Assembly (NCBI GenBank): GCA_004329165.1
Contig: QUWT01000022.1
Span: forward strand, 613,930-677,929
Reading direction: 5' to 3'
Length of the DNA: 64,000 nt
Source of the DNA: Spatholobus suberectus
Lineage: Eukaryota > Streptophyta > Magnoliopsida > Fabales > Fabaceae
Below are positions 10,568-22,290 of the stretch, piece after piece; the first letter of the stretch is position 1, and the number at the start of each line of letters is the position of its first letter. The notes under the pieces are model-generated. The model was not told where the DNA came from and ran no database searches. It saw nothing but the letters and a program-made list of their open reading frames with translations. The position numbers and the translations under genes are program-made.

Positions 10568-11433
10568 ATAGATGTAACACCGTCACTTTTATTTAATTAA
10601 TTGTTTTGTTTATTTATTTATTCTATATTTAATTCTGAAAAATCGGGAAGGAATCAAAAAATTCTAATCCCTACGATTGAACTCAGAATAGTGAAAACTA
10701 TCTAATCGTGATTTTCAATAATTTTTCCAAGTTGAAGCCCGGAGAAATTCGAAAATGACAATTTTGTCCTTATTTGTCAATATTAAGGGCTGACATGAGA
10801 AAAAGATTCGATTGATATTAAAATGTCAAATTGAGTTTAAAATCATGTCATATGTATTAAAATATAATTTTGGGAATTTTTTGGGAATTTTCTGAAATTC
10901 CTGTACAACATGACCAAAATACCCCTAATTGTCAAATAACCAACTCAGTATTGGTTTGACATCCAAAAATGATGAAAATGATATTTTTAATACATTTCTA
11001 GGTAAAATATGTAATTTTAGAATTTTCATAAAAATTTGAGCATTTATTGAATTAAAATGAATTTAATATGAATTTTCTAAGCTTAAAATATATAATATAT
11101 ATATTTATAATTCGAAATAAATTAAAATTTATTTTTAGAAATTATTTTTGATGAAAAATATTACATTTGTTCAGATTTATATCTAAATTAATTATTTTGG
11201 TATTAAAAGTTAATTTTTTCAAGTTTAGGCGATTTTATCGGTACCGGCTAATTAATTAACAGTCAAAATTTATACTGTAAATCTTTGGGACAGCTGCTAT
11301 CCCACGTACCAGCTCTAGCAAGGGGTGATTCATCCCCTATATGAATATGTGTCCCTAATAAAAAACAATAAAAATTGAATTTTTGACATCATGGATGACA
11401 TAACTCCATGGACACCTAAGGCCATTTTTTTCC

Positions 11434-11632
11434 TATAAATAGCCATGAAACTTGGACCAAGCACTTCACTCCTTTTCTCTTCTGTAAGACACCATAGAAA
11501 ATCTCTCTCTTTTTAGAAAATTTTCTTTTACTTTGTTTTTATGCTAAAATTCTACTAGTTTTCCAATAACTAGTAAAAATCCTTTTCCTAGGAGCTCTGC
11601 ACCAACAACTTCACCAACTCTTTGAGGTAATG
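11434..11632 (+). promoter_or_regulatory. F1 TATA box, leader and splice-donor consensus
   Basis: TATAAATAG (11434-11442) is followed by a CT-rich leader. TTTGAG|GTAATG (GT at 11627-11628) lies about 190 bp downstream. F2 keeps the donor (TTAGAG|GTAAGG). Confidence 0.6.
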
Positions 11633-11770
11633 GGGGGAGTGGGGTTGGTTCTAAATTTCAATTACTTTGCATGTTGGTAGGAAGGGTTTTCCCCTAAACT
11701 CGTTTAGGCTTTAGTTTTACTATTAATATTATTGTTATATTATTTGATGTTAAACTTTAAATTTTGCTAA

Positions 11771-12060
11771 GTTATTATTTTGCTCAAATTTAAATTATTA
11801 AATTATACCAAGCTGTTACTCTGCTCAATTTTAGAAAATTAAAATGCACTTGCTAAGCTGTTACTCTGCTCATTTTTAGAAAATTAAAATGCATTTACTA
11901 AGATGTTACTCTGCTCAATTTTAGATAATTAAAATACTCTTATTAAGTAGTTATGTTGCTCAAATTTAGACAACCATACTATAATTATTAAGTTGTTATA
12001 CTGCTCGAATTTAAACAATTACAGTAGAATTACTAAGCTGTTATACTGCCCAAATTTAGA
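11771..12060 (+). repeat. 45-bp tandem array in F1
   Basis: About 6.4 diverged units of 45 bp, each with the core GTTACTCTGCTCAA followed by TTTAGA and an A/T-rich tail ending CTAA. It sits just downstream of the donor motif, in the slot where other LTRs carry word cassettes. F2 has a counterpart at about 62820-63120. Confidence 0.85.
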
Positions 12061-12699
12061 AAAAATATTTTTAGCTATTATGATAAATAATTAAATTATT
12101 AAATTATCAAATTTTAGTAATACTCAATTAGTTTAGCAAAATAGTAGAAGAAATAAACCATAAATCTCATAATATGAAACTAAAGATAGAAATTATTTTA
12201 TGAGCTATTTATGAATTTATTTTTAGAAAACTACTATAGAAATTTCAGTTTAAGTTCTTATCGTTCAGGTAAGGTCTAGACACACTAATAGACCATCTGT
12301 AAAAATTTCATAAATTTTAAAGCTTATTTAGTACTTCTAATTGTGCTCTATAAGTGCCTGTGGACACATTTTTCTTAGAAATACTAAATTTCAAAAAAAT
12401 TCTAAAAATTCATGATAAAATTCTAATTATTTTTCTAAGTTTAAAAATTATTTTTATGGAATTTTTTGACCATTCTATGATTTATTTCTTAATTATCAGT
12501 CTTTATTTTAATTTGTATATCTTTATTTTTATTGAATTATTGCTTATGTGCTTTAATTTGAATTATGACTTATGTGAATGATATGTATGGATCAAATCTT
12601 TGTAATATAAGGCAGAGATATTAGTAGAAATTATACTGGTGCTCAAATACTTGAGACCAGAATGAACCTTTAGAAATTAATATATTAGTGAGTAATGTA

Positions 12700-12960
12700 A
12701 AGCAAGGGACATGCAGTGGCATGACACCCTGTTAGGGAAGCTACAGTTTGGTACGCTGAGGAATGAAAGGCAGGGACCCATTTGGGAGGTCTCGGGGGTA
12801 GGCATCGAGTGGTGAAAGTCCTAATAGCCAGGTTAGCACCCGTGAGCTGGGATATTCACCTGACCAAGCTCGATAACCCCGACAACTGCTCAGCATTCTG
12901 GGATTGGTTCGAGAGTATACCTCTATAAATGGACGTCCTGACTGATATTTGTTCCTCATT
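12700..12960 (+). other. GC-rich core of F1 LTR
   Basis: A block with much higher G+C than the rest of F1, conserved in F2 (about 63230-63480) and recognisable in reverse in E (about 24420-24700). No open frame explains the conservation. Confidence 0.6.
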
Positions 12961-13610
12961 GATGATGAGGACTGTACCATGTAATGATGTTGATGAAGTA
13001 TATGTACTCCCAGTCATTTCCCAGGTTCTGTTAAGAACTATTACTCACTGATGGGAAGTATGGATCCATACCAAGTCAAGGGTAGTGTAGTATAACTTAG
13101 AATAAACCCTAGGTTCTCTTCATTAATTGTATTTAAATTCCTACCATACATGTGAAAGTGATTTAGAACAAATCACCTCACTCCATTATTTTTGTTATGC
13201 ATGTTGAATCGTGATTATTGAAGATGATAACAATGCCTGATGATGCTGAGGAAGAGCCAGAGGATACTTCTCCAAATTTGAAGACCTAGTTTATAATATT
13301 TTCTTAAGGGATAGGGTAGATAAATACTGCTCTGTATAGGATCTTTTTTTTTATGTATATATTGGGTTAGGTAGTATATGTCTTTTGATGTATTTTTGTT
13401 TTCTCTTCGACTATTATGTACTACTCAAACCATGATGTACAGTTGGATATATATATACATAAGCAGTTTTTATCATTTCACTTCTATTTCTAAATTCTGT
13501 TTTTCTATTGCTAGTATGAAAGAAAAAAAAAATTTCACATTTTCATCAACTTAAAGTAATAATTAAATTAATATGAACTATATTTAAAATTAACGGAGTG
13601 TTACAATAGA

Positions 13611-14050
13611 CATATCACCTTGTTTAACTTAAGGAATTCTATTTCTTTCCTTCGCCTTAAATCTTCTGGAAAATACTTTCCCAAAAACTTTTGGCGGAAT
13701 ATTTCCCAAGTGATTAATCTTCCCTCAGCCTCTTCTTGTTGTCTTGTATATTTTCACCAATGTTTAGCTTCTCCAGATAGCATAAAGGTAGCATAGGTTA
13801 CCTTATGTGCATCAGTGCACTTCATAGCTGTGAAGATTTTCTCAATCTCTGCAATCCAGTTCTGAGCACTGTCTGGATCAAATCTGCTTTTAAAGGTGGG
13901 TGGGTTATTCTTGTGAAAAGCTGCAAGTCCTTGGTATTCTATAGGCTCATTGACTCTTCCTTGGTTCATATTTTCAAGAACAGCAACCATTCGTTTGAGT
14001 ATTTGCTGAGTAGTATCTTGTCGTGGTCTTCCAGCCCTTATCTAAAAAAG
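13611..14050 (-). pseudogene. gag N-terminal part of H
   Basis: The minus strand runs from about 14050 through RQDTTQQIL, then MVAVLENMNQ (ATG at 13990), IEYQGLAAFHKNNPPTF, AQNWIAEIEKIF and VTYATFMLSGEAKHW. Here a TGA replaces a codon (the expected second Trp), and the frame continues with a GRLITWEIFRQKF segment. The sequence then meets F1 at 13610. It is a classic Ty3/gypsy gag capsid domain, homologous to G's gag but clearly a different lineage. The start upstream of 14050 is unclear. Confidence 0.85.
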
Positions 14051-14506
14051 AGAATCAATATCTTAGTTTATTGCTTTGAATAAAACCATATGTCAGGTGA
14101 GTAAAAGTAATTTTGTGAAATAGTACACCAGATAGATTCCCAGGAAAGAGAGGTAGGTCACAATAGACACTCTTAAGTACTAAGTCTTTCCTAGCCAGAA
14201 CCTGTCTAGACATGCACTAATTACTTTTACCAAACTCACAATTAACACTAGGTTTATTCTTAGCAAAGTCTTTGACTAAGTGTGCAGCCCATTCTTCGTA
14301 GTTCTTCTATTGCGAGTTATTTTGGATGTCTACTTTTATCTTCAGTAGTACTACATAATCTAAACTTATCTTATATTTCTATTTCTCAACATAGGATATA
14401 AGAACAAACAATTCATCTTTCATTCCTGTTTTATCAATAGCAAATGAAAGAACATATAGTGTAAAGGAGGTCAAGGCCATACCCCAGGCTTTGATAGGAA
14501 AGAATT
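14051..14506 (-). other. 5' leader of H
   Basis: Non-coding sequence between the PBS and gag on the minus strand. I see no motifs beyond ordinary AT-rich sequence. Confidence 0.5.
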
Positions 14507-14518
14507 GCTCTAATACCA
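14507..14518 (-). other. Primer-binding site of H (initiator-Met tRNA type)
   Basis: The minus strand reads TGGTATTAGAGC, three bases after the 5' LTR end. It differs at one base from the common plant PBS TGGTATCAGAGC complementary to tRNA-iMet, and fixes the orientation of H. Confidence 0.85.
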
Positions 14519-14521
14519 CTT

Positions 14522-15183
14522 TATAATGCCCGGCAGCTTTCAGGATCAACAACTGTCCCCACAAACCAACACAAGACTTTTCAGCGTGCTTTGTCCTCAC
14601 TCACACGCTTCCTGAGAAACTTCCTAGGAGGTCACCCACCCCTAAATTGCTCCAAGTCAAGCACACTTAACTATGGAGTTCTTAAGTGATGGGCTACCGA
14701 AAAGTAGATGCATCTTATTGGTATAGGTAGCACTTATTAATTCCTTTAAGCTATCCTTAACTGTACAGTCCCATACCTGCACAGCCTCTGGATCCCTCTC
14801 ATTCGGGTGTGTATTCGATTCATTCATGTACCCCTCCCTCTGGAAGCCTGCCAAAAGTCGCTATTTGTTTGTGCCTCATCTCTTTCAAAATAAAATTTTT
14901 ATAATTAAAATATACCTAATATAAATTTTTCAAAATACTTTCAAGTCAAAAAGTCTCTGGTCTGCTCTCGCAGTCAACCAAGGGTATTTTGGTCATTTCA
15001 TAAAAATTGTCTTAATAAATTTATAAAAGATTTCTAAAATTATTATTAATTATTCTAAGCACATAAATGACTTAAAAATAAATTTTAGACACTTCTATCT
15101 ATTTTTATCTATTTTCTCAATTATCTAGTCCTTCTAGGAGCAAAATAGTCATTGTACCCTTTTCCAAAAATAAGGGTGTTACA
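14522..15183 (-). repeat. 5' LTR of H (intact chimeric LTR)
   Basis: 662 bp. On the minus strand it starts TGTAACACCCTTATTTTTGG, runs about 300 bp with E-type sequence, and switches at about 14885-14892 to Cassandra-type sequence ending ...GGGCATTATA. It contains a 5S-derived block at about 14620-14690. Confidence 0.92.
14620..14690 (-). other. 5S rRNA-derived block in H 5' LTR
   Basis: Minus-strand AACTCCATAGTTAAGTGTGC and GGGTGGGTGACCTCCTAGGAA correspond to the 5S internal control region (box A and box C). Confidence 0.85.
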
Positions 15184-16170
15184 CTGAGTAGGGCATGTGT
15201 TGTGACTAATGCATTTCATGCATATGTTGGTTGAGGTCGTGTGGGCGTCAAGCCGTGTGCGGGTAGGCATGGAAATTGGATGGTTGATAAGAGTTGCAGC
15301 TCGGATGGGCCTCCAACCTAGTGCCTGGATAAGATGTGGGGTCAGAATGATGGACCTTGGGGATGAGTGGATGGGTAATCTTGCAGGGGTCCAAAGCAGT
15401 GTAGGGCTTGTGTCGCGGTAAGCCACCACTTACATTCACTTATCCTGACAAACCACTAAGCTTATCCGTGGATCAAAGTTTTATCAATCCCTGAATGGTG
15501 CTTAGAAGGCCATGGTAGGGGGTATGACCTGGCTGATCGCCCAAAATGTAGAAAGTCCCTCATGAGTTGTGTCATTCATGCATTGATATGTGAATGTTGA
15601 AAGCATGGTGTGTTGTGCTATAATGTACGTAAGCTCATTTTTATATAATTTGGATTCCCAATCAGTATGTTGATGTTTTGATGATATAGATTGTTTATTA
15701 TATGGTTGTTTTGGTTTCGTAAGCTTACCTTTGCCTTGCTGTTTTGTCTTGTTATAGTTGTTGTTGTTGTTGGTTGTGGTTATTTAGTAATCTGATTGTG
15801 ATGATCACGTCATTTGGCGTGAGAGTAGAGGGCAAAGCATGCACAGACCCATCTTCCCACAGTTGATGCATGAAGGTCTTAGTGGAGATGGTAGAAGGCA
15901 CTTTATGGGTAGAGTTTTTCTGGAAGCTCTTTTGATTCTTTTGTGGTTGATGTATATGTTGTATAGTTGACCAGCCATAGGGAGTTTTTTGTATCCCTCT
16001 CCCTTGGTATTATATAACTTGGTTTATGCATTATATTATGTCATATCTGGTATATATACTTTATAGTATGTATGATGTTATAATAGCATGTTGATTATTT
16101 ATTATTGAATATCGTTGTAATGTGTAGGGTAGTATGAAGTATCGTAGCAATAGAGGGTCGTCACAAAAGC

Positions 16171-16258
16171 ATCCGAGTCCATCGACCAAAACAAACAAAA
16201 ATTATCTTCCAAGGGAGATAATTACATATAACACAGCGAAAGCTCTAATACCACTAAT
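16171..16258 (-). other. 5' leader and PBS of element G
   Basis: The minus strand has a PBS TGGTATTAGAGC at 16253-16242, close to the end of an LTR at 16259, then about 70 bp of leader up to the D5 insertion. Gag of the same element resumes at 3744. Confidence 0.75.
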
Positions 16259-16877
16259 TGTGACAACTCGCAATACAACCACCATGAATTGTCACAAGTG
16301 AACATTAAAAGAAATTGCCATCTAGTCATCTAACCATCTCGCCCATTGTGGATGGTCGATGTCAGCACCACACTAAAGGCATCACTCTGAGGGGGATGCA
16401 CCACCTGCTCCCATGATCAAAGACAATTGCAATCATCACAGTCACACACAAGCAAAGATAAGCTACCTTAAAAAACAATCTTAGCATTCAAAACATACAT
16501 CATACTAAGCATAAGTTAAAGCATACATTCAATTAAGACAAATACACATACACAAGATTTTCATTTCGTTATTCTTGATTGAAGTGTGACCAAATATGTA
16601 ATGCAAACCATGAACCTAGACTCTCCATGGAAATCTAAAATCTAAGCAACCAACTTGGTTATTCTTTAATCATGGTATAATAAACATAGATACCTTCACT
16701 AGGGTTCTCAAAGTGACATGTGCCTAAACCATTTGGGGAATACTGGCCACTGATCATGGGAACCAGTACACATTGTCAGGATTCCCGTATGGGGGAACCA
16801 CCACCACGACTCAAGCCTTTGGTCTCCTGTGGAATTGGGTCATCTATAGTCCTTAATCTTTCACACCCAGCTTGCAC
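16259..16877 (-). mobile_element. 5' LTR of gypsy element G, PBS-proximal part
   Basis: It starts (plus) TGTGACAACTCGC at 16259, adjacent to the PBS, so on the minus strand this is the 3' end of G's 5' LTR. It is interrupted at 16878 by A2 and resumes at 34132. No partner 3' LTR is in the window. Confidence 0.75.
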
Positions 16878-16960
16878 TATAACACCCTAAATTTTAGGTT
16901 CTAGAAAGAAATCATAAGGTAACTCCTAGTATCATGTGTTATTGGATAAAAGACGCTTTA

Positions 16961-17168
16961 AAAGTTATTGTTATTATTATATCTCTTATTATTATTGTTG
17001 TTCCTATTGCCGTTATTATTATATTTATTATTGTTGTTGTAATAATTATTATTATTATTATCATCATCATCATCATTATTATTATTATTTTTGTGTTGTG
17101 TTGTTATTATATTTATTGTTATTATTATTATTATTGTTGTTGTTATTATTATTATTGTTGTTATTAAC
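16961..17168. repeat. ATT trinucleotide microsatellite in A2
   Basis: Imperfect (ATT)n with GTT and ATC interruptions, about 200 bp. Confidence 0.9.
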
Positions 17169-17647
17169 ACCTTAGTATTAGAAATTAGTAGGAAGTTTAT
17201 CATAGAACCCAAAAGAGCATCTAGGGCTCAATAGGGAACTAAAGTCCACTAAGCTACATATCCACCCATATGTTATAAGAAGGGAATAAGGAAGGAGAAT
17301 TAGGTTTAGCTGTCACAAAATAGAAGAAGAAAGAAGGTAAAGAAAATAAGGAGAAAAAGAAGAAGAAGAGGAAGAGGAAGAATAAAAACCGGAGAACCCA
17401 AGCCTTAGAACTTAGCTTTGCATGTCTCTAAAGGTGAGTGCTCTCCCTGTGGCCTTCCTTGTCCTTTATGTTATTTGTTTATCTATTTACCTTTTCACCC
17501 TTCTTATGCCTATGTTTAGGGATTTGATGGGTTTTGAGGGGATTGTGAGTGAATAAGGAGTTTATAGATTAGATTGACTAATTATTAAGGTAGAAAAAGT
17601 GATTAAGAATTTAATTATTTATTTTGGAGAAGTTAAAAACCAAAGAC

Positions 17648-20471
17648 TGTAACGACCCAACTATCGCTACTTAACAACCTTGCTAAATATACACCTTATC
17701 CACTTATCAAGTGAAAAAAAAAGAAATGAAATTATAACATGTCTATATATAAGTTATGCACATCAACTGAGAGATCCACCTATCTCTCCTAGTGCCATAC
17801 ATGCATACCTGTTCAACTTAAATCATCATACATACACAATAAATGGGATAACACCGGCCCATATCAAACATGTATGAAATATACATCACCGAGAAAACAG
17901 AATACAAAACTCACTTCCTATAGCTGGTCACTTTATACATCATCTTAAAAGAAATAAACAACAATAAGGAATATCAATTCCTTTAAGGAAAAGAACAAAA
18001 AGATGATTCTTTATACTTGTTCAATCTTGCCACTGGCTGAAACGAAGCTTCATCACCAACTAAGTGAAGCTAAACCTGCCAAACACTCAGCATCTACTCC
18101 CATGCCAAAGACATGATCATCGCAAGCACAAACCACACATGCAAACAATGCAAGGGTAAGCTTACTTAAATAATAACTATAACAACAGTACAACCATAAC
18201 AACAACAACCTTCAACACAACAACAACAACTATATTAACAACACCTCTATCACTACCATCACCAGTCATAACAATTACAAACAGCAACAATAACCAAGTA
18301 ACAACAACCATACTACCTCCGCTACTACACATAACACAACCACAATAATAATTGCCAAGTACTCATAGCAACAACAGCATTGAATAACCATAATAACAAT
18401 TTGATCAACATACAAATTTGGATCCCCATCTCATCAGAGAATGAGTTTGCATACATACAACACAACACATCATGCTTTCGACCCCAAAATGTCAATATAT
18501 GAATGACATGACTCTCGAGAGATTTTCTACATTTCGAGTGATCAACCAAGTCTTATCCCCTGCCATGGCCATTTAGCACCATTCAGGGATTACCAAAACT
18601 CTGATCTGTTGGATAAGCTTACGTTGTTAGGATAAGTGTATGTGGGTAGTAGTATTACCGCAACACAAGGCCTGTATTGCCTTGGCCCCCTGTGGGATTA
18701 CTCATCCACTTATCCCCAAGGTCCAGCTTTAAAACCACATTTTTTATCCAGGCCCTAGGTTGGAGGCCTATCTGAGTATCAACTCTAGTCACCATCCACC
18801 TTACATGCCTGCCCGCACACGATTAGAGGCCCTCACAACCTCAGCCAACAAAATATGCGTGTCAATGCATGTATCACCACAATAATCAACTCTACCAAAC
18901 AATCATCATATCATATATATACATATCAACACAACCATCAACTCAACCACAACAGTCATCATATCATATATATGTATCAGTATAACACCACATGGCCTAC
19001 TCAGCACCACCTGTGGTCCAACAATCACCATCAACCCCATGCACGCCTAATTTGGTCTCTTGCATGGTCAATAGGTAAGGCCCTATCCAAGCAGCCCACC
19101 TCATGAGAAACCTCATACAATAATATCATACCCATCAAGTTGAGGTCCTATTTAAGCAACCTTCCACTTCACAACCAAATCCAACAATCAACCACAATTA
19201 CAAAACCAAAACCTTCTTTGAAAACCATTTGGAGGATCAACAAACCTTGAAATTCATAAAATTTCACATTTTGAGATGAAAACTTTAAAAATATGAAATA
19301 GTACATTCAGTTCTAGAATAACAGATTATGTACTGTAGCAACAGATTATGTACTATAGCAAAAATGCATCAGATTTCATTTTTCAGCAGAGATAACCGAT
19401 TATGGGTTGCCATAATCGATTGTTTCCAAAGCAAGACCAGGAAATCCCTTTTTTTTTTTTAACAGTAGATAATCGATTATCCAACTGCATAATCGATTAT
19501 TTCCGAAGCAAATCACGAAAACAGTTTTTGAAACTCTAGATAAGCAATTATATGACTCCTATAATCAATTATCTTTGATGATTATAAAAAAAAACACGAT
19601 TTTCAACAGAGAAATTTAAACTTTTCAACCAAATAACATAGATTTTCAAATCAATGGTGTTCCAACAACCTCAATCCACCTCAACCAAGTTAATACAAAT
19701 CAAATCATACAATCAATTCAACATTTCATCACAAAATCATCAATTTCTCATCCAAAATTCTCAAAATTTCCCCCAAAACCCATTTTTAACCAAAACCAAT
19801 GAAAATAGCAACATCCACAGAGATTCAACTGATCATAAGGCAATAAATCAGCATACCAATAGTTATTAACACAAAACAACCGATTTGTAAGCTTCCCTTA
19901 CCTCTAAACGTTCTTGAATTTGAATTTAGGTTCCTTAAGAATCCTGTGTCTTGAGCCCAAATCTTCCACAGATTGATTCTTCCTCTCACCACAATCACTA
20001 AACCGAGTCCAAAATCCTCTAATACCCTTGCTAACTTGAGAAATTCTAGAGTGATAGATAGAGAGATGAAGAGAGGAGAGAGAAGGGAATGAGAGAAATG
20101 AGAGAAATCTCTCTCTCCACACCCTTTTATACTTGACCTCCCCGGAGCTCTCACACGGACTTTTGACCAACTGAGGCCCAAACCTCACCAAGTCACTCGC
20201 CTTATCCCAAAACTAATTTAACTTAATTGTTTTCTCTCAAAAGCCCAAAATCACTCTCACAACATATCTAAATTGGCTCAAGCATATATCTCAAACTTCC
20301 TAAATTCAAACCCGAATTTCAAACAAACAACACATCACTGTCACCACATACAACATACCATACATAACAACAATTCATTTATTCCTTTTAATCACCTAGA
20401 TTACATATTAAATTTCTACTTTTTAGTTATTAAAACACTTAATCATGCATTAAGAAAAACACGGTGTTACA
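17648..20471 (-). mobile_element. Solo LTR D1 (family D)
   Basis: TGTAACGACCC...ACGGTGTTACA, 2824 bp, with perfect TSD AAGAC at 17643-17647 and 20472-20476, inserted in A2. The sense is minus: minus-strand TATAAAAGGG (about 20125-20133) and donor AGAG|GTAAGG (about 19900). It carries CAA-rich simple sequence at 18185-18360. Confidence 0.95.
19385..19570 (-). repeat. Word cassette of D1: TAATCGATTAT repeats
   Basis: About six copies of the palindromic word AATCGATTAT or close variants (AACCGATTATGG, ATAATCGATT) spaced 30-50 bp apart, downstream (minus sense) of the donor. D5, D3 and D4 have other words at this place. Confidence 0.8.
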
Positions 20472-20554
20472 AAGACAATAAGAAAACTAAATCAAAATTC
20501 ATACCTCAAATCTATCTAGTGGATTTAGATAGCCACTAGGTGCCTTTTTTTGAA

Positions 20555-20665
20555 TTTTGTCAGGCTTGCTGACCTGCCAGGCGGGATATGAAATCCATTG
20601 GGTAGTGTGAGTCTGACCGTGACTCGCCTAGCAGCCTTTCTGGCCCACCGAGCAAACATGACCTT
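20555..20665 (+). repeat. Word cassette of A2
   Basis: GC-rich words of the CTGCCAGGCGGG / GACTCGCCTAGCAG type in the homologous slot of family A, diverged from A3 and A4. Confidence 0.6.
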
Positions 20666-20890
20666 GGCTGTTCCCTTTTTTGTAGTTTTCAACTCATTAT
20701 TACTTCTTTTTTTATTCCTTGTTGAGTTTATATTGTGTGATTGTTATTTACCTTGAGAAAACTAAGTGTGATATGAAATTGTGCCAATGTTTCATGATAA
20801 AAGCCTATGAGAAGCTGTAAGCATTGTATGTGACCACGCATCATAACATTTACGTTATGTGATGAGGAAAGTATGTAGGAATCTGGCTGG

Positions 20891-21302
20891 TGTAACACCC
20901 GGCCGCTTTCAGGATGAGTGACTGTCCCCACAAACCAACACAAGACTTTTCAGCGTGCTTTGTCCTCACTCACACACTTCCTAGGAAACTTCCCAGGTGG
21001 TCACCCATCCCTAAATTGCTCCAAGTCAAGCACGCTTAACTGTGAAGTTCTTAAGTGATAGGCTACCGAAAAGTAGATGCATCTTGTTAGTATAGGTAGC
21101 ACCTATTAATTCCTTTTAAGCTATCATCAATTGTACAGTCCCATACTCGCACAGCCTCTAGATCCCACTCGTTCGGGTGTGTATTCGATTCATTCATATA
21201 CCCCTCTCGCTGGAAGCCTGCCAGGAGCCGCTCTTTGTCCATGCCTCATCTCTTTTGCACCGGCGATCACTCCCCGCCCTCGTCAGTGCCTGGGATGTTA
21301 CA
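20891..21302 (-). repeat. Cassandra-type LTR of N
   Basis: 412 bp. On the plus strand it starts TGTAACACCCGGCCGC and ends GGGATGTTACA. It contains a 5S-derived block at about 20991-21060. It is closely similar to 32147-32557 (reverse complement) and to both M LTRs. Confidence 0.9.
20991..21060 (-). other. 5S rRNA-derived block in N
   Basis: The minus strand has CACAGTTAAGCGTGCTTGAC and GGGATGGGTGACCACCTGGG, the best-preserved match to 5S box A and box C in the window. Confidence 0.85.
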
Positions 21303-21375
21303 TGCCCACCAGCTTCCGCTTGGTTCATCCTCGAACCACACCGTACTGGGAGAGAGGCCTTGCTCTAATACCACT
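21303..21375 (-). other. Internal region of N with PBS
   Basis: The minus strand shows the PBS TGGTATTAGAGC, then AAGGCCTCTCTCCC, ending in a purine-rich GAAGCTGGTGGGCA just before the 3' LTR (polypurine-tract position). The same ~73 bp recurs in M (52190-52263). It is non-coding. Confidence 0.75.
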
Positions 21376-21616
21376 TGTAGTACCCCAAATTTCAAGTACT
21401 AGAAATAAATCACGAGGTAACACTTAGTAGGACCCTTCCCTTGTGTTATTAGACAAAAGATGGCTTAAAAGTTATTCTTACTATATTTCTTATTATTACT
21501 GTTTCTATTCTTATTAATATTATATTTATTATTGTTGTTGTATAAGTTGTTGTTATTATTATTATTATTATTATTACTATTATTGTGTTGTGTTGATGTT
21601 ATTATATTTATTATTA

Positions 21617-21648
<32 letters not shown>

Positions 21649-22139
21649 GTTGTTGTTGTTGTTGTTTTTAATACCTTAGTATTATAAATTAGTAGGAATA
21701 TTATCATAGAACTCAAAAGAGCATCTAGGGCCCAATAGGGGGACTAAAGCCCACCAAGCTACATACTCACCTACATGTTATAAGAAGGGAATAGAGAAGG
21801 AGGGTTAGGTTTAGCTGTCACAAAATAGAAGAAGAAAAAAGTTAGAGAGAATGAGAAAAAAGAAAGGAAGAAGAAGAGGAAGAGAAGGAGGAAGAATAGA
21901 AACCAGAGAGTCCAAATCCTAGAACTCAACTTTGCATGTCCACAAAAGTGAGTGCTCTCCCCCATATTCTTCCTTATCTTTTATGTTGTTATTTTTCATC
22001 TATTTACCTTTTTCCCCTCTTTATGCCTAAGATTAGGGATTTAATGGGTTTTGAAGGAATTGTGAGGAAGAAAGGAGTTCATAGATTAGATAGTCTTTTG
22101 GCAACTTTTCTTTAAAAACTAAATTTTGTGTTGATGCTA

Positions 22140-22290
22140 GGCGCACAGACCTACTGGGCGGGATGAAAGACCCGCTAGGCGGGTTGAGTCTTGATGCGGA
22201 CCCGCTGGGCGGGGTACAATACCCGCTGGGCCTGTTGGGTTTCGGCGCGTACTCGCTGGGTAGGTTTTCTGGACCGCTGGGCGGATACGA
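22140..22290 (+). repeat. Word cassette of A3: CCCGCTGGGCGGG repeats
   Basis: At least six near-palindromic words (CCCGCTAGGCGGG, CCCGCTGGGCGGG, CCCGCTGGGCC) within 150 bp, a sharp GC island in an AT-rich LTR. Confidence 0.85.

Larger units (their letters stand above)
10573..13605 (+). mobile_element. Solo LTR F1 (family F)
   Basis: TGTAACACCG...GAGTGTTACA, 3033 bp, with perfect TSD ATAGA at 10568-10572 and 13606-13610, splitting the gag of H. The sense is plus, from TATAAATAG at 11434-11442. It contains a 45-bp tandem array and a GC-rich block at about 12700-12960 shared with F2 and, in part, with E. No internal domain is attached. Confidence 0.95.
5516..15183 (-). mobile_element. Element H: gag-only LTR retrotransposon with chimeric 5S-bearing LTRs
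   Basis: On the minus strand it reads: 5' LTR 15183-14522 (662 bp), a 3-base spacer and a PBS, gag split by F1, a non-coding stretch, a purine-rich tract, and 3' LTR 8698-5516 (661 bp net of A1). Flanks CTGGG (5511-5515) and CTGAG (15184-15188) form a 4/5 TSD in D5. The internal region is about 2.8 kb net with gag but no protease, RT or integrase. It therefore resembles the TR-GAG class of non-autonomous elements. The LTR is a fusion: the first ~300 bp is E/F-type and the last ~360 bp is Cassandra-type with its 5S-derived block. Both LTRs share the junction, so the fusion moved as a unit. The LTRs differ by roughly 5% where I aligned them. Confidence 0.88.
3750..16165 (+). mobile_element. Solo LTR D5 (family D), split by element H
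   Basis: It begins TGTAACACCC at 3750 and ends ...TCGTCACA at 16165. The perfect 5-bp duplication AAAGC lies at 3745-3749 and 16166-16170. Only 3750-5515 and 15189-16165 belong to it (about 2.74 kb net); the rest is H and what H carries. It matches D1, D3 and D4 along its length. The transcription sense is inferred as plus from TATATAAG at 4090-4097 and a splice-donor-like AGAGGTAAAG at about 4300. It has no coding content and is inserted in the leader of G. Confidence 0.9.

Noticed and set aside
14507..14518. tRNA gene signals near TGGTATTAGAGC
   Set aside because: Only the 12-base primer-binding complement is present; there is no cloverleaf.
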